This document shows positions 1 to 6,946 of a stretch of DNA of 17,569 nt, one piece after another. Every line of letters starts with the position of its first letter. Positions within the stretch are counted from its first letter, which is position 1. The notes beneath the pieces were generated by a model. It had not been told where the DNA came from and made no database searches. It saw nothing but the letters and a program-made list of their open reading frames with translations. Origin of the DNA: an uncultured Bacilli bacterium (GTDB lineage Bacteria; Bacillota_I; Bacilli_A; RF39; UBA660); the NCBI GenBank assembly GCA_934130215.1, contig CAKOXR010000017.1, forward strand, positions 1 to 17,569, in the 5' to 3' direction. The position numbers and the translations under genes are program-made.

Positions 1-245
1 AGTCAAAAAAGAAAAATAAAAATGAAAGAATTGAAGATAATGTTAAACCAAATTTATTAAATAGAAATTTTATTACTAATGAACCAAATAAGGTATGGGA
101 TACAGATGTAATTTATCTTATATTCAAAGGTTTTGGAGCTTATCTATCAACGATAATTGATCTATATGATAGAAAAGTTGTTGATTATAAAATATCAAAA
201 CATAATGATAATAAATTTGTAATGTCAGATGTTGATGTTGCCATA
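1..245 (+). mobile_element. IS3-family transposase (OrfB) fragment
   Basis: Frame 3 is open from the window edge and reads as the start of an rve integrase core of IS3-type OrfB. It contains the stretch 'NEPNKVWDTDVIY' with the first catalytic Asp of the DDE triad, then 'YLSTIIDLYDRKVVDYKIS', which is typical of this family. The second Asp (usually in a TDxGxxY context) and the Glu are absent because the similarity stops around position 245, where the frame continues into an unrelated CUB-like domain. It is therefore a truncated, inactive element. The upstream part and any terminal inverted repeat lie outside the window. The family call rests on motif recognition, not on a search. Confidence 0.72.
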
Positions 246-584
246 ACTGATGTTGTAACTATTTCATGTAAAACAATTCAAACAAGTCATTTTCCATATC
301 CTTCGTCTTCTGAGAAATCAATTGGTGAATGTACATTTGAAGGAGCAAAAAGTTTAACTCTTATAATTGATCATGATGTTGGACATTTATCAAATGCTTA
401 CTTCTATATATATGATTCTAGTGCTGCTACAACAGGTATAAATAATAATAAAAAATATGGTGCTAATGGTAAAATTCAAGAAACTATTACTATAAATTCT
501 AACTATGTTAAAATATTTTTCTATAGTGAACGAGGAGGTAATTATTTTTACGGTATAAAAGCAACTGTAATACCAAATTATTAA
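3..584 (+). CDS. Chimeric ORF: transposase fragment fused to CUB-like domain (5' partial)
   Basis: One uninterrupted frame of 193 codons runs from the window edge to TAA. Residues 1 to about 80 are IS3 transposase. From about residue 84 to the end the protein looks like an extracellular CUB-like beta-sandwich: it has an HFPYP turn, 'FEGAKSLTLIIDHDV', an 'AYFYIYD' strand, 'ITINSNYVKIFFYSERGGNYFYGIKATV' in pieces, and a final IPNY. Such domains are usually a module of secreted or surface proteins in gut Firmicutes. An internal ATG at 222 exists but has no Shine-Dalgarno before it, so independent translation from there is doubtful. Most likely an IS insertion or deletion joined the two and destroyed the larger surface-protein gene. 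A terminator follows at 658. It is best regarded as a remnant unless the part left of the window supplies a working start. Confidence 0.55.
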   Translation, partial: SKKKNKNERIEDNVKPNLLNRNFITNEPNKVWDTDVIYLIFKGFGAYLSTIIDLYDRKVVDYKISKHNDNKFVMSDVDVAITDVVTISCKTIQTSHFPYPSSSEKSIGECTFEGAKSLTLIIDHDVGHLSNAYFYIYDSSAATTGINNNKKYGANGKIQETITINSNYVKIFFYSERGGNYFYGIKATVIPNY

Positions 585-657
585 AATAATATAATTTAAA
601 AATAAAAAAATAATTTAACTTTAAAAGAATGATTTTATATTAATAGTTCTTAATTAG

Positions 658-695
658 AGGATTGTAATCTATAAACTATAGATAACAATCCTTTT
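658..695 (+). terminator. Rho-independent terminator after the chimeric ORF
   Basis: A long stem, AGGATTGT-A-ATCTATA (658-673), pairs with TATAGAT-A-ACAATCCT (677-692) around a 3-nt loop, with one internal A/A mismatch, and ends in TTTT. It sits 73 nt after the ORF stop. The intervening 585-657 shows no gene. Confidence 0.7.
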
Positions 696-840
696 AATTT
701 TAATTTAATTACATTATTTTAATTGTAAAAGAATTTTTAATTTAAAATATTTTTATAATAAATTTTTAGCAATTTTATTAATAGTTTCTATATAAATAGT
801 ATATTTTTTTGATTATTATAAATGTTCCATATTATAAAAA

Positions 841-869
841 AAATAAAAAGATTTTAAATCTTTTTATTT
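841..869 (-). terminator. Terminator of the glycosyltransferase gene
   Basis: A perfect 14-bp inverted repeat, AAATAAAAAGATTT (841-854) and AAATCTTTTTATTT (856-869), overlaps the stop codon of the minus-strand glycosyltransferase. On that strand a T-run (plus-strand A-run just below 841) follows. The stem is AT-rich but long. Confidence 0.6.
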
Positions 870-1796
870 TTGTATATTTGTTTCTTTAACAATATAAATA
901 GGTCTTTTTTTAGTTTCTAAATAAGTTTTTGATAAATATTCTCCAATAATTCCAATACAAAACAATTGAACACCACTTACAAAGAATATAATACAAGACA
1001 TACTTGGCCAACCATTAACAGGATCACCAAAACATAAAGTTTTAACAATTATAAATATAATCATTATAAATGAAATAAAACAAAATAACATACCCATAAA
1101 AGCAGCAATAGTTAAAGGAGTTGTAGTAAATGCTATAATACCTTCAATTGCATATGCAAATAATTTCCAAAAAGACCATTTTGTTTCACCTGCAACTCTC
1201 TCTACATTCTCATACTCAAGCCATTTAGTATCATAACCAACAAAACTAAATAAACCCTTAGAATATCTATTATATTCCTTTAACTCTAAAATTGAATTAA
1301 CCATCTGTCTAGTCATTAACCTAAAATCTCTTGCACCATCAACCATTTCAACTTTAGACATTTTATTAATAATTTTATAAAATAATCTCGCAAAAAAACT
1401 ACGAATAGGGGGTTCTCCTTTTCTAGTAACCCTTCTAGTACCAACACAATCATAATTTTCTTCCTCAATTAATCTAACCATTTCTGGAAGAAGTGAAGGC
1501 GGATCTTGTAGATCAGCATCCATCATAGTAACATAATCACCACTAGATAACTCTAAACCAGCATACATAGCAGCTTCTTTTCCAAAATTTCTGGAAAAAT
1601 GAATATATTTAACCCTTTTGTCCTTTTGACTCAAATCTTTAACAATATCAAGAGTTTTATCCTTTGAACCATCATTGACAAAAATGAACTCAAAATCATT
1701 TTTCATCTCTTTACTAACCTTATTAATTTCTTCATAAAAATAAGGAATAGCTTCTTCTTCATTGTAACAAGGTACAATAATACTTATTTTTTTCAT
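864..1796 (-). CDS. Polyprenyl-phosphate glycosyltransferase (GT2, DPM1/GtrB type)
   Basis: This 310-residue family 2 glycosyltransferase has a C-terminal membrane anchor. The GT-A fold starts at once with 'ISIIVPCYNEEEAI'. NDGS follows at 41-44, and the metal-binding DAD at 93-95 lies within the 'DADLQDPP' signature of DPM1/GtrB-like enzymes. The acceptor segment 'NRYSKGLFSFVGYDTKWLEY' (176-195) stands where these enzymes have RW/KG motifs. Two hydrophobic helices (about 226-252 and 268-286) match GtrB/YkoT/CsbB topology. Members transfer a sugar from a nucleotide donor to undecaprenyl phosphate at the inner leaflet, for later decoration of wall polymers; the sugar cannot be told here. The start was placed at 1796 because GGAGG (1803-1807) lies 6 nt upstream; an in-frame ATG 18 nt further out lacks a Shine-Dalgarno. 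It is transcribed alone and divergently from the pilin operon. No flippase partner is visible nearby. Confidence 0.9.
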   Translation of the reverse strand: MKKISIIVPCYNEEEAIPYFYEEINKVSKEMKNDFEFIFVNDGSKDKTLDIVKDLSQKDKRVKYIHFSRNFGKEAAMYAGLELSSGDYVTMMDADLQDPPSLLPEMVRLIEEENYDCVGTRRVTRKGEPPIRSFFARLFYKIINKMSKVEMVDGARDFRLMTRQMVNSILELKEYNRYSKGLFSFVGYDTKWLEYENVERVAGETKWSFWKLFAYAIEGIIAFTTTPLTIAAFMGMLFCFISFIMIIFIIVKTLCFGDPVNGWPSMSCIIFFVSGVQLFCIGIIGEYLSKTYLETKKRPIYIVKETNIQK

Positions 1797-1813
1797 AAAA
1801 ATCCTCCAAATCA

Positions 1814-1822
1814 ATTATATCA
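1814..1822 (-). promoter_or_regulatory. Extended -10 promoter for the glycosyltransferase
   Basis: On the minus strand TGA-TATAAT (-10 hexamer 1814-1819, TGn 1820-1822) lies just upstream of the GGAGG Shine-Dalgarno. No good -35 is seen. The expected start, about 7 nt downstream, would fall near 1807, giving an extremely short leader. Confidence 0.45.
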
Positions 1823-1882
1823 TATAAAAAAAATAAAATAAATATTTTATATAAAATAACTCTAGTCTATAATATAAGAATG

Positions 1883-1891
1883 TGATATAAT
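1883..1891 (+). promoter_or_regulatory. Extended -10 promoter for the pilin-trmH-rimM-trmD operon
   Basis: TGA-TATAAT (TGn 1883-1885, hexamer 1886-1891) precedes the pilin ATG by 22 nt, with an AGAGG Shine-Dalgarno (1904-1908) between. The -35 region is poor, as is tolerated in extended -10 promoters. Confidence 0.5.
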
Positions 1892-1913
1892 TTTATTATG
1901 AAAAGAGGTTTGT

Positions 1914-2312
1914 ATGAAAAAAGGATTTACAGTAGTTGAACTACTCGCAACAATAATAATACTAGGAATAATCGGAACAATCGGAGTAGTAGTATTCGAT
2001 AAAGTAATATATGCAATGAGATTAAAAGCATATGAAACACAAAAAAAGAACTTTGTTGTAAGTAGTCAAAGATGGCTTCAAGATAAAAAAGGAACAGATG
2101 AATTTCCAAGTAAAGACGAATTAAATACTAATAAATCATATAAATTATATTTAAATACATTATTAAATGAAAAATATATTGAAAAAAATATATGTAATCA
2201 AGAAGATAGATTAAAAATTGATTACAATAAATCATATATTGAAATAATTGAACAAGGAAAAATATATGATTATAAATTATATATAGTAAACACTAATGAG
2301 GAATGCAAATGA
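1914..2312 (+). CDS. Type IV pilin-like protein (prepilin N-terminal motif)
   Basis: This 132-residue protein opens with a class III signal peptide. After the short MKKG leader comes FTVVELLATIIILGIIGTIG, so prepilin peptidase would cut between G4 and F5, leaving an N-methylated Phe and the conserved Glu at mature position 5. The hydrophobic helix (5-27) is followed by an amphipathic stretch and a small C-terminal domain rich in Lys, Asn and Tyr with two cysteines. Size and layout resemble minor pilins or ComG-type pseudopilins. No prepilin peptidase, assembly ATPase or other pilin is in the window, so its machinery must lie elsewhere. It heads an operon of RNA-modification genes: its TGA overlaps the trmH start as ATGA, implying translational coupling. 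Its codons favour A- and C-ending forms (ATA, GTA, ACA, some ATC), unlike genes at the far end of the window. The pilin class is clear; the exact role is not. Confidence 0.85.
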   Translation: MKKGFTVVELLATIIILGIIGTIGVVVFDKVIYAMRLKAYETQKKNFVVSSQRWLQDKKGTDEFPSKDELNTNKSYKLYLNTLLNEKYIEKNICNQEDRLKIDYNKSYIEIIEQGKIYDYKLYIVNTNEECK

Positions 2313-3031
2313 TATATAAATCAACAAATAACGAATATATTAAACAAATAAAAAAATTAAACAATAAAAAATATAGAGATCTATATAACAAATTTATAGT
2401 TGAAGGAGAACACTTAGTATTAGAAGCTATTAAAAATAATTTAATTGAAGAAGTATTACTACTTGAAGGAACTATAAACAAATATAAAACAAAAACAAAT
2501 TATGTTAGTTTAAATGTTTTAAAATACATAACAGAATTAGATAATCCATCTAAAATAATTGGAATCTGTAAAAAGAAAAATGATAACATAAAAGGAAATA
2601 TATTAATACTTGATGATATACAAGATCCAGGTAATTTAGGAACAATTATAAGATCGGCTGTTGCTTTTAATATAGATACAATAATATTAAGTAAAAAATG
2701 TGTTGATTTATATAACTCTAAAGTATTAAGAGCAACACAAGGAATGATATTTAATATAAACATTGTAGTAAAAGATTTAAAAGAAGAAATAATAAAATTA
2801 AAACAAAACAACTATAAAATATTAACAACAAAAGTATCTGGAGGAAAAATAATAAGTAACCTTGAAAAATTAGATAAATTTGCTATAATAATTGGTAATG
2901 AAGGACAAGGTGTATCAAAAGAACTTCAAGATTTAAGTGATGAATTTATTTATATAAAAATGAATCAAAAATGTGAAAGTTTAAATGTTGGAGTTGCAAC
3001 AAGTATAATATTATATGAATTAAGTAGGTGA
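2309..3031 (+). CDS. TrmH/SpoU-family RNA 2'-O-methyltransferase
   Basis: This 240-residue SPOUT methyltransferase transfers a methyl group from S-adenosylmethionine to a ribose 2'-hydroxyl of rRNA or tRNA. The N-terminal third is the SpoU substrate-binding domain ('FIVEGEHLVLEAI', 29-41). The three trefoil-knot motifs are intact: motif 1 'DPGNLGTIIRSA' with the catalytic-type Arg115, motif 2 'IIGNEGQGVS' (194-203) and motif 3 'SLNVGVATSIILYE' (224-237). It resembles the YsgA/TsnR/RlmB-like group, and the target nucleotide cannot be read from the sequence. The start at 2309 is preferred over the in-frame ATG at 2303, because GAGGA (2298-2302) then has a 6-nt spacer and the ATG overlaps the pilin TGA. 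The next gene, rimM, starts 5 nt after the stop, with the Shine-Dalgarno inside the trmH tail. Confidence 0.9.
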   Translation: MIYKSTNNEYIKQIKKLNNKKYRDLYNKFIVEGEHLVLEAIKNNLIEEVLLLEGTINKYKTKTNYVSLNVLKYITELDNPSKIIGICKKKNDNIKGNILILDDIQDPGNLGTIIRSAVAFNIDTIILSKKCVDLYNSKVLRATQGMIFNINIVVKDLKEEIIKLKQNNYKILTTKVSGGKIISNLEKLDKFAIIIGNEGQGVSKELQDLSDEFIYIKMNQKCESLNVGVATSIILYELSR

Positions 3032-3036
3032 GTAAA

Positions 3037-3495
3037 ATGATATATATAGGTAAAATAGTAAACACACATGGAATAAAAGGTGAAATTCGTATATTATCAA
3101 ATTTTAAATATAAAAATGAAATATTTAAAATTGATAATTATCTATATATAGATAATAAAGAATATAAAATAAAAACTTATAGAAAACATAAAAAATATGA
3201 TATGGTTACATTTGAAAATTATAACAATATAAATGATGTTTTATTTTTAAAAAATAAAAAAGTATATACTTTAAGAAATTATGTAAAAGAAATATTACCA
3301 GAAGAATTAATAAATTATGAAATAATAAAAGATAATAAAAAAGAAGGTAAAGTTAAATATATAACAAATAATAAAGTTCAAGATATATTAGTTACAGATA
3401 CCAATAAAAAAATTATATTTATTAAAGAATTTATAATTAAAATTGATCATGAAAATAAACAAATAATAGTAGGAGGTATGTTTGATGAAAATTGA
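3037..3495 (+). CDS. rimM: Ribosome maturation factor RimM
   Basis: This 152-residue protein assists maturation of the 30S head, binding S19. The N-terminal beta-barrel begins with the hallmark 'IGKIVNTHGIKGEIRI' (4-19). A C-terminal PRC-barrel-like domain ends in 'FIIKIDHENKQIIVGGMFDEN', which corresponds to the usual 'EFVKEID...I' ending but is a little short. The start is put at the ATG 3037, since AGGTGA (3026-3031) is 5 nt upstream. A GTG at 3028 in the same frame would overlap that site and add three residues. The stop TGA lies inside trmD (11-nt overlap), keeping the common rimM-trmD coupling. In most Bacillota rpsP precedes and rplS follows this pair; neither is here. Confidence 0.92.
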   Translation: MIYIGKIVNTHGIKGEIRILSNFKYKNEIFKIDNYLYIDNKEYKIKTYRKHKKYDMVTFENYNNINDVLFLKNKKVYTLRNYVKEILPEELINYEIIKDNKKEGKVKYITNNKVQDILVTDTNKKIIFIKEFIIKIDHENKQIIVGGMFDEN

Positions 3496-4168
3496 TATAT
3501 TAAGTATATTTCCTCATATGTTTGATGGATTTTTAAATGAATCAATAATAAAAAGAGCAAGAGAAAAAAATATTGTAGATATAAAAATATGGGATTTTAG
3601 ACTATATTCAAAAGATATTCATAAAAAAGTTGATGATTATCAATTCGGTGGAGGTAAAGGTATGATCTTAATGCCAGAACCAATATATGAATGTGTTGAG
3701 CATATAAAAACTGATGATTCCTATATTATTTTAATGACACCACAAGGAGTAAAATATAATCAAAAAGTTGCAAATAAATTAAAATATCATAAACACTTAA
3801 TAATAATATGTGGACATTATGAAGGATTTGATGAAAGAATAAGAGCTTTAGCTGATCTAGAACTTAGTATAGGGGATTATATATTAACAGGTGGTGAACT
3901 TGCTAGTATGGTTATTGTAGATAGTGTTGTTAGGTTATTAGATGGAGCAATTAATAAAGAATCATTAGATTCAGAATCATTTAATGATGGCTTATTAGAT
4001 TATCCCGTTTATACAAAACCAGTTAATTTTAGAGGTATGGAAGTTCCTAGTGTTCTTTTATCAGGACATCATGAAAATATAAAAAAATGGCGATATAATG
4101 AAAGTGTTAAGAGAACAATTGCTAGAAGACCAGATATATTAGAGGAGAGAGATTGTGGAAAATGTTAA
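3485..4168 (+). CDS. trmD: tRNA (guanine-N1)-methyltransferase TrmD
   Basis: This 227-residue SPOUT enzyme makes m1G37 in tRNAs with G36, preventing +1 frameshifting. All landmarks are present: 'FGGGKGMILMPEPI' (54-67), 'TPQG' (85-88), 'CGHYEGFDERI' (109-119), the S-adenosylmethionine-binding knot 'SIGDYILTGGELA' (128-140), 'NDGLLDYPVYTKP' with the likely catalytic Asp168, and the C-terminal 'LLSGHHENIKKWR' (191-203). The ATG at 3485 is chosen because AGGAGG (3471-3476) is well placed. A TTG just before it is less likely. The gene overlaps rimM upstream by 11 nt and the next gene downstream by 14 nt, so all are probably co-translated. Confidence 0.96.
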   Translation: MKIDILSIFPHMFDGFLNESIIKRAREKNIVDIKIWDFRLYSKDIHKKVDDYQFGGGKGMILMPEPIYECVEHIKTDDSYIILMTPQGVKYNQKVANKLKYHKHLIIICGHYEGFDERIRALADLELSIGDYILTGGELASMVIVDSVVRLLDGAINKESLDSESFNDGLLDYPVYTKPVNFRGMEVPSVLLSGHHENIKKWRYNESVKRTIARRPDILEERDCGKC

Positions 4169-4592
4169 ATATTTATTAGTAAAAGATAAAAAGGAAGAAA
4201 GTATAGAAACAGATTTAAAAAAAATATCGGGATTTGTTTTTAATCCACAAAATAATATAAAATATGAAGGTATATTAGTAGATGAAGTTAAACTTACAAA
4301 ACCTGAATTAATTGAAAAAGTTTTAAAGAAAAAAATAAAAAGGAAATTATCTTTATATACTCAATTAATAATTGAATTAATTGATTCTAGTTCTGAAGAT
4401 GATGGAACTATAGATATTGTTTTAAATGATTTAGAAAGATATAAAAGAGTTATAAATAATAATTATAAAGCTTATTTAAGTAAAAAGTATTTAGATTTAT
4501 TATTAAAAAAAATTGAACTTTTACAAACAGAATTAAAAACAAAACAAGTATTTTTAAATACTAGTATAGAAAAAAAGGGAAAGGCAAGATAA
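4155..4592 (+). CDS. Unknown protein, trmD operon
   Basis: I do not recognise this 145-residue protein. It starts with GTG 7 nt after GAGGAG (4142-4147), inside the end of trmD, so translation is probably coupled. It has no signal peptide or membrane segment. The first 50 residues look like a small alpha/beta region ('VKYLLVKDKKEESIETDLKKISGFVF'... in outline), an acidic stretch 'SSSEDDGTID' sits at about 78-87, and the C-terminal half is predicted helical and basic, with heptad-like Leu/Ile spacing ('YLDLLLKKIELLQTELKTK'), suggesting a coiled coil. The Lys-rich tail and its place among tRNA- and ribosome-modifying genes are compatible with an RNA- or ribosome-associated role, but that is only context. 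Its last base overlaps the next start (TAATG). Confidence 0.7.
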   Translation: MENVKYLLVKDKKEESIETDLKKISGFVFNPQNNIKYEGILVDEVKLTKPELIEKVLKKKIKRKLSLYTQLIIELIDSSSEDDGTIDIVLNDLERYKRVINNNYKAYLSKKYLDLLLKKIELLQTELKTKQVFLNTSIEKKGKAR

Positions 4593-5011
4593 TGAAAGAA
4601 AATTCGCTTGGTTATGTAATAGTGGGCATTTTTATACTTATTGGTGCTGTTATTATTAGTTTCTTTTATAATAAAGGAATAGAAGAATATGATATTATCT
4701 ATACTATTGGTGGTAAAAGATATGAAGCAATTGTTTATACAAATAATACTGTTAAAGTTGGATATAAAAATTGTATAGGTTCTAATTGTTATACAGAAAC
4801 TAAAGTATATAAATATTCAAAAAGTAAAATGAATGAATTTAGAAATATGGTTAATTTAAATTCATCAAATTATGAAGAATATAATCCTAGTAGAGTTTAT
4901 ACAAATATTATTTATATTGTTGAAAATGAAAAAGCATTATATGATTCTTCAATTTTAAATAATCATGAATTAAATATTATTACAAATAAAATACTTACTG
5001 GTTCATATTAA
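4592..5011 (+). CDS. Unknown single-pass membrane protein
   Basis: This 139-residue protein has one N-terminal membrane segment (about 8-27, 'GYVIVGIFILIGAVIISFFY'). The rest is an extracytoplasmic domain rich in Tyr, Asn and Ser, without recognisable motifs. Cys61 and Cys66 in 'NCIGSNCYTE' are spaced for a possible disulfide outside the cell. The ATG shares a base with the previous stop (TAATG), and AAGG lies upstream, so it is the last gene of the pilin-trmH-rimM-trmD operon. A hairpin over its stop codon terminates the operon. The domain has a repetitive beta look ('IYTIGGKRYEAIVYTNNTVKVGYK'), but no family can be named. Confidence 0.7.
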   Translation: MKENSLGYVIVGIFILIGAVIISFFYNKGIEEYDIIYTIGGKRYEAIVYTNNTVKVGYKNCIGSNCYTETKVYKYSKSKMNEFRNMVNLNSSNYEEYNPSRVYTNIIYIVENEKALYDSSILNNHELNIITNKILTGSY

Positions 5012-5021
5012 GTATTTTTTT
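4990..5021 (+). terminator. Terminator of the trmD operon
   Basis: AATACTTA (4990-4997) pairs with TAAGTATT (5009-5016) around an 11-nt loop, followed by TTTTT. The right arm includes the TAA stop of the preceding gene. It separates the trmD operon from sigG. Confidence 0.6.
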
Positions 5022-5066
5022 GTATATTTTTTTTTATAATAAATCATTATTAAACTAGGAGGAAAT

Positions 5067-5840
5067 ATGGCACGATTTAAAGTTGAAATCTGTGGAGTAA
5101 ATACTTGTGATATTAAAGTTTTAACAAATGATGAAATGGTTGTTTTATTTAAAAAATTTAAAAATGGTGATTTAAAAGCAAGAGAAGAATTAATAAATGG
5201 TAATTTAAAATTAGTTTTATCGATTTTAAAAAAATATGTAAATAGAACAGATAATATGGATGATTTATTTCAAATTGGAACAGTTGGATTAATAAAAGCA
5301 ATTAATAATTTTGATCTTTCACATGAAGTAAAGTTTTCAACTTATGCTGTTCCTATGATTTTAGGTGAAATTAAAAGATATTTAAGAGATAGTAATAGTA
5401 TAAGAGTTGCTCGTTCTGTTAAAGATCTTGCTTATAAAATATTAAAAGTTAAAGAAGAATTAATCAAAACAAATGAAAAAGAACCATCAATTAAAGAAAT
5501 AGCGACTATATTAAATGTAAGTGAATTTGATGTTTGTAATGCTCTTGATTCAATGAAAGATACTGTTAGTATATTTGAAAGTGTTTATTCAGATGGAGGA
5601 GATCCTATTTATTTATTTGATCAACTCGAAGATAAAAAAAGTTGTTATTCCAAAGAAACATTACTTGCTTTAAAAGAAGCTTTAAAAAAACTTAAAACAA
5701 AAGAAAGATATATTTTATTAAAAAGGTTTGTTGTTGGAAAAACACAAATGGAACTTGCGGCAGAACTCGGTATATCACAAGCACAAATATCAAGACTTGA
5801 ACATTTAGGAATTAAGAACATTAAGAAATTAATTGAATAA
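5067..5840 (+). CDS. sigG: Forespore RNA polymerase sigma factor SigG
   Basis: This 257-residue sigma-70 family factor directs late forespore transcription during endospore formation in known sporulators. The N-terminal 'KVEICGV' (5-11) is the signature that separates SigG from the related SigF and SigB. Region 2 covers about 41-108 with 'DDLFQIGTVGLIKAINNFDLS' in pieces and the -10-reading 'FSTYAVPMILGEIKRYLRD'. Region 3 runs 109-185 and ends in the SigG-like 'YSDGGDPIYLFDQ'. Region 4.2 is the helix-turn-helix 'KTQMELAAELGISQAQISRL' (225-244). Length equals the Bacillus protein. AGGAGG is present at 5057-5062. No convincing SigA or SigF promoter was found in the 55-nt gap upstream. It is directly followed by ylmC, an order also known in other sporulators. 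Confidence 0.94.
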   Translation: MARFKVEICGVNTCDIKVLTNDEMVVLFKKFKNGDLKAREELINGNLKLVLSILKKYVNRTDNMDDLFQIGTVGLIKAINNFDLSHEVKFSTYAVPMILGEIKRYLRDSNSIRVARSVKDLAYKILKVKEELIKTNEKEPSIKEIATILNVSEFDVCNALDSMKDTVSIFESVYSDGGDPIYLFDQLEDKKSCYSKETLLALKEALKKLKTKERYILLKRFVVGKTQMELAAELGISQAQISRLEHLGIKNIKKLIE

Positions 5841-5860
5841 ACTAATAATAGAGGTGTTAT

Positions 5861-6082
5861 ATGAGATTATCAGATTTACAAGATAAAGATATTGTAAATA
5901 TAAAAGATGGAAAAAAAATAGGAAATATAATCGATGTAAATATAAATGAAGTAGGGGAAATGAAAAGTTTAATTGTTGAAGAAAATAAATTTAAGTTATT
6001 TAATTCCAAAAATGAAATGGAAGTATTATGGAAACAAATTGAAAAAATAGGGGAAGATGTAATTTTAGTAAAAATAGATTGA
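5861..6082 (+). CDS. ylmC: YlmC/YmxH family PRC-barrel sporulation protein
   Basis: This 73-residue protein is a single PRC barrel: 'MRLSDLQDKDIVNIKDGKKI' opens it, 'GNIIDVNINEVGEMKSLIV' follows, and it ends in 'WKQIEKIGEDVILVKID', the usual close of the YlmC/YmxH family. The molecular role is not well defined; the family is restricted largely to spore-forming Bacillota and is often linked to sigG, as here (20 nt downstream, with GAGGTG before the ATG). The order supports both the sigG assignment and a sporulation link. A possible -35 for the next gene overlaps its stop. Confidence 0.9.
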   Translation: MRLSDLQDKDIVNIKDGKKIGNIIDVNINEVGEMKSLIVEENKFKLFNSKNEMEVLWKQIEKIGEDVILVKID

Positions 6083-6108
6083 TAATAACTTTTAAAGTAT
6101 GCTATAAT
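6079..6108 (+). promoter_or_regulatory. Extended -10 promoter before the ApbE-like gene
   Basis: TTGATA (6079-6084), an 18-nt spacer ending in TGC, and a perfect TATAAT (6103-6108). The expected start, near 6115, would lie in the AGGTGG Shine-Dalgarno, giving an almost leaderless message. It could let the three genes below be expressed without sigG. Confidence 0.45.
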
Positions 6109-6125
6109 TAAAAAGGTGGTAAAAA

Positions 6126-6932
6126 TTGAAAAGATTAGGTATATCTTTTTTAATAATTATAACATTTGTTATATTTTTTATTTTTCTTTATAATCATAAT
6201 AAATTAAAAGAATATTCTATAACTTATAATGATTTTGATGGTATTAATATTAGAGTATATACTTCTAAATATAATAAAGAATTATTTGATCAAATTGAAG
6301 AAATTATAAAAAATTATGATTTAAAAGAACTATTCGATTATGGTAATAATGTTATAAAAAAAACTAATGGATATGTTAGTATTTATCGAAAAGAAATTGA
6401 TGATATTTTTAATTATAGTAAAATTAATAAAGTAAAACCAGTTTATAAAAATAATAATGAAATTAGTTATAATTCTATTATTAAATCTTATATTATTAAT
6501 AATATTAAACAATTAATTGAAAAATATAATATTGATTCTTATATAATTAATATGAAAGATGTATCATTAGTTGGAAAAGCTCATAATTCTACATTTACTA
6601 TTGGTATTCAAAAACCATTTAAAATTGATGAATATTTAACTTTGTTAAATTTAAATAATAAAGCAGTTTCTACAGTTGGACCTTATCAAAATTATTTTGT
6701 TTTAAATGATAATATTTATCATAATTTAATTAATTTAAAAACTTTAAAACAAGAGGATAATTATAAAAGTATTACCGTAATAGGGGATGATATATTAGAG
6801 GTTCATATGTTATCGAATTATTTATATTTTTTAAGTATTGAAGAAGGAAAAGAAATTTTAAAACAATATAATTATGATGGTATATGGTACACTAATGAAA
6901 ATGAATTAATTTTTACGAATGATTTTAAATAG
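6126..6932 (+). CDS. Degenerate ApbE-like membrane protein
   Basis: This 268-residue protein starts with TTG behind AGGTGG (6114-6119) and has an N-terminal membrane anchor (about 7-22). The rest follows the order of FAD:protein FMN transferase ApbE: 'ITYNDFDGINIRVY' (32-45) for the N-terminal strand, 'SYIINMKDVSLVGK' (138-151) for the usual INLGG block, 'FTIGIQKPF' (157-165), 'KAVSTVGPYQNYF' (179-191) for the V-TSGDYERYF motif, 'IYHNLINLKT' (197-206) for YHHIINPKTG, and 'SITVIGDDILEVHMLSNYLYFL' (in pieces) for SVTVIG...ADALSTA. The two Mg-binding residues of the ADALSTA block (Asp, Thr) are His227 and Asn231 here, the double Gly of INLGG is lost, and the protein is 50 or more residues shorter than usual. 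It is probably inactive as a flavin transferase. It may bind a ligand or a partner outside the membrane. The family call is by motif order only. Confidence 0.65.
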   Translation: MKRLGISFLIIITFVIFFIFLYNHNKLKEYSITYNDFDGINIRVYTSKYNKELFDQIEEIIKNYDLKELFDYGNNVIKKTNGYVSIYRKEIDDIFNYSKINKVKPVYKNNNEISYNSIIKSYIINNIKQLIEKYNIDSYIINMKDVSLVGKAHNSTFTIGIQKPFKIDEYLTLLNLNNKAVSTVGPYQNYFVLNDNIYHNLINLKTLKQEDNYKSITVIGDDILEVHMLSNYLYFLSIEEGKEILKQYNYDGIWYTNENELIFTNDFK

Positions 6933-6946
6933 AAAGATGAAGTAAT

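Noticed and set aside
1927..2811. Minus-strand frames at 1927-2109, 2293-2481 and 2500-2811
   Set aside because: They lie antisense to the pilin and trmH genes, have low-complexity Leu/Ile/Phe content and no Shine-Dalgarno; they reflect the AT-rich code of the real genes.
2310..3031. Mycoplasma-type code with TGA as tryptophan
   Set aside because: Reading through TGA would extend several genes into their overlapping neighbours; tryptophans are TGG, and sigG implies a sporulating lineage.
5012..5066. SigF-type or SigA promoter upstream of sigG
   Set aside because: A GTATA at 5022-5026 resembles the sporulation -35, but no GG-type -10 stands at the right distance, and the TATAAT at 5035-5040 is only 9 nt from the nearest -35-like box.
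6330..6512. Minus-strand 60-codon frame within the ApbE-like gene
   Set aside because: It is almost entirely Ile, Asn and Phe, the mirror of AAT/ATT-rich codons, with no start signal.
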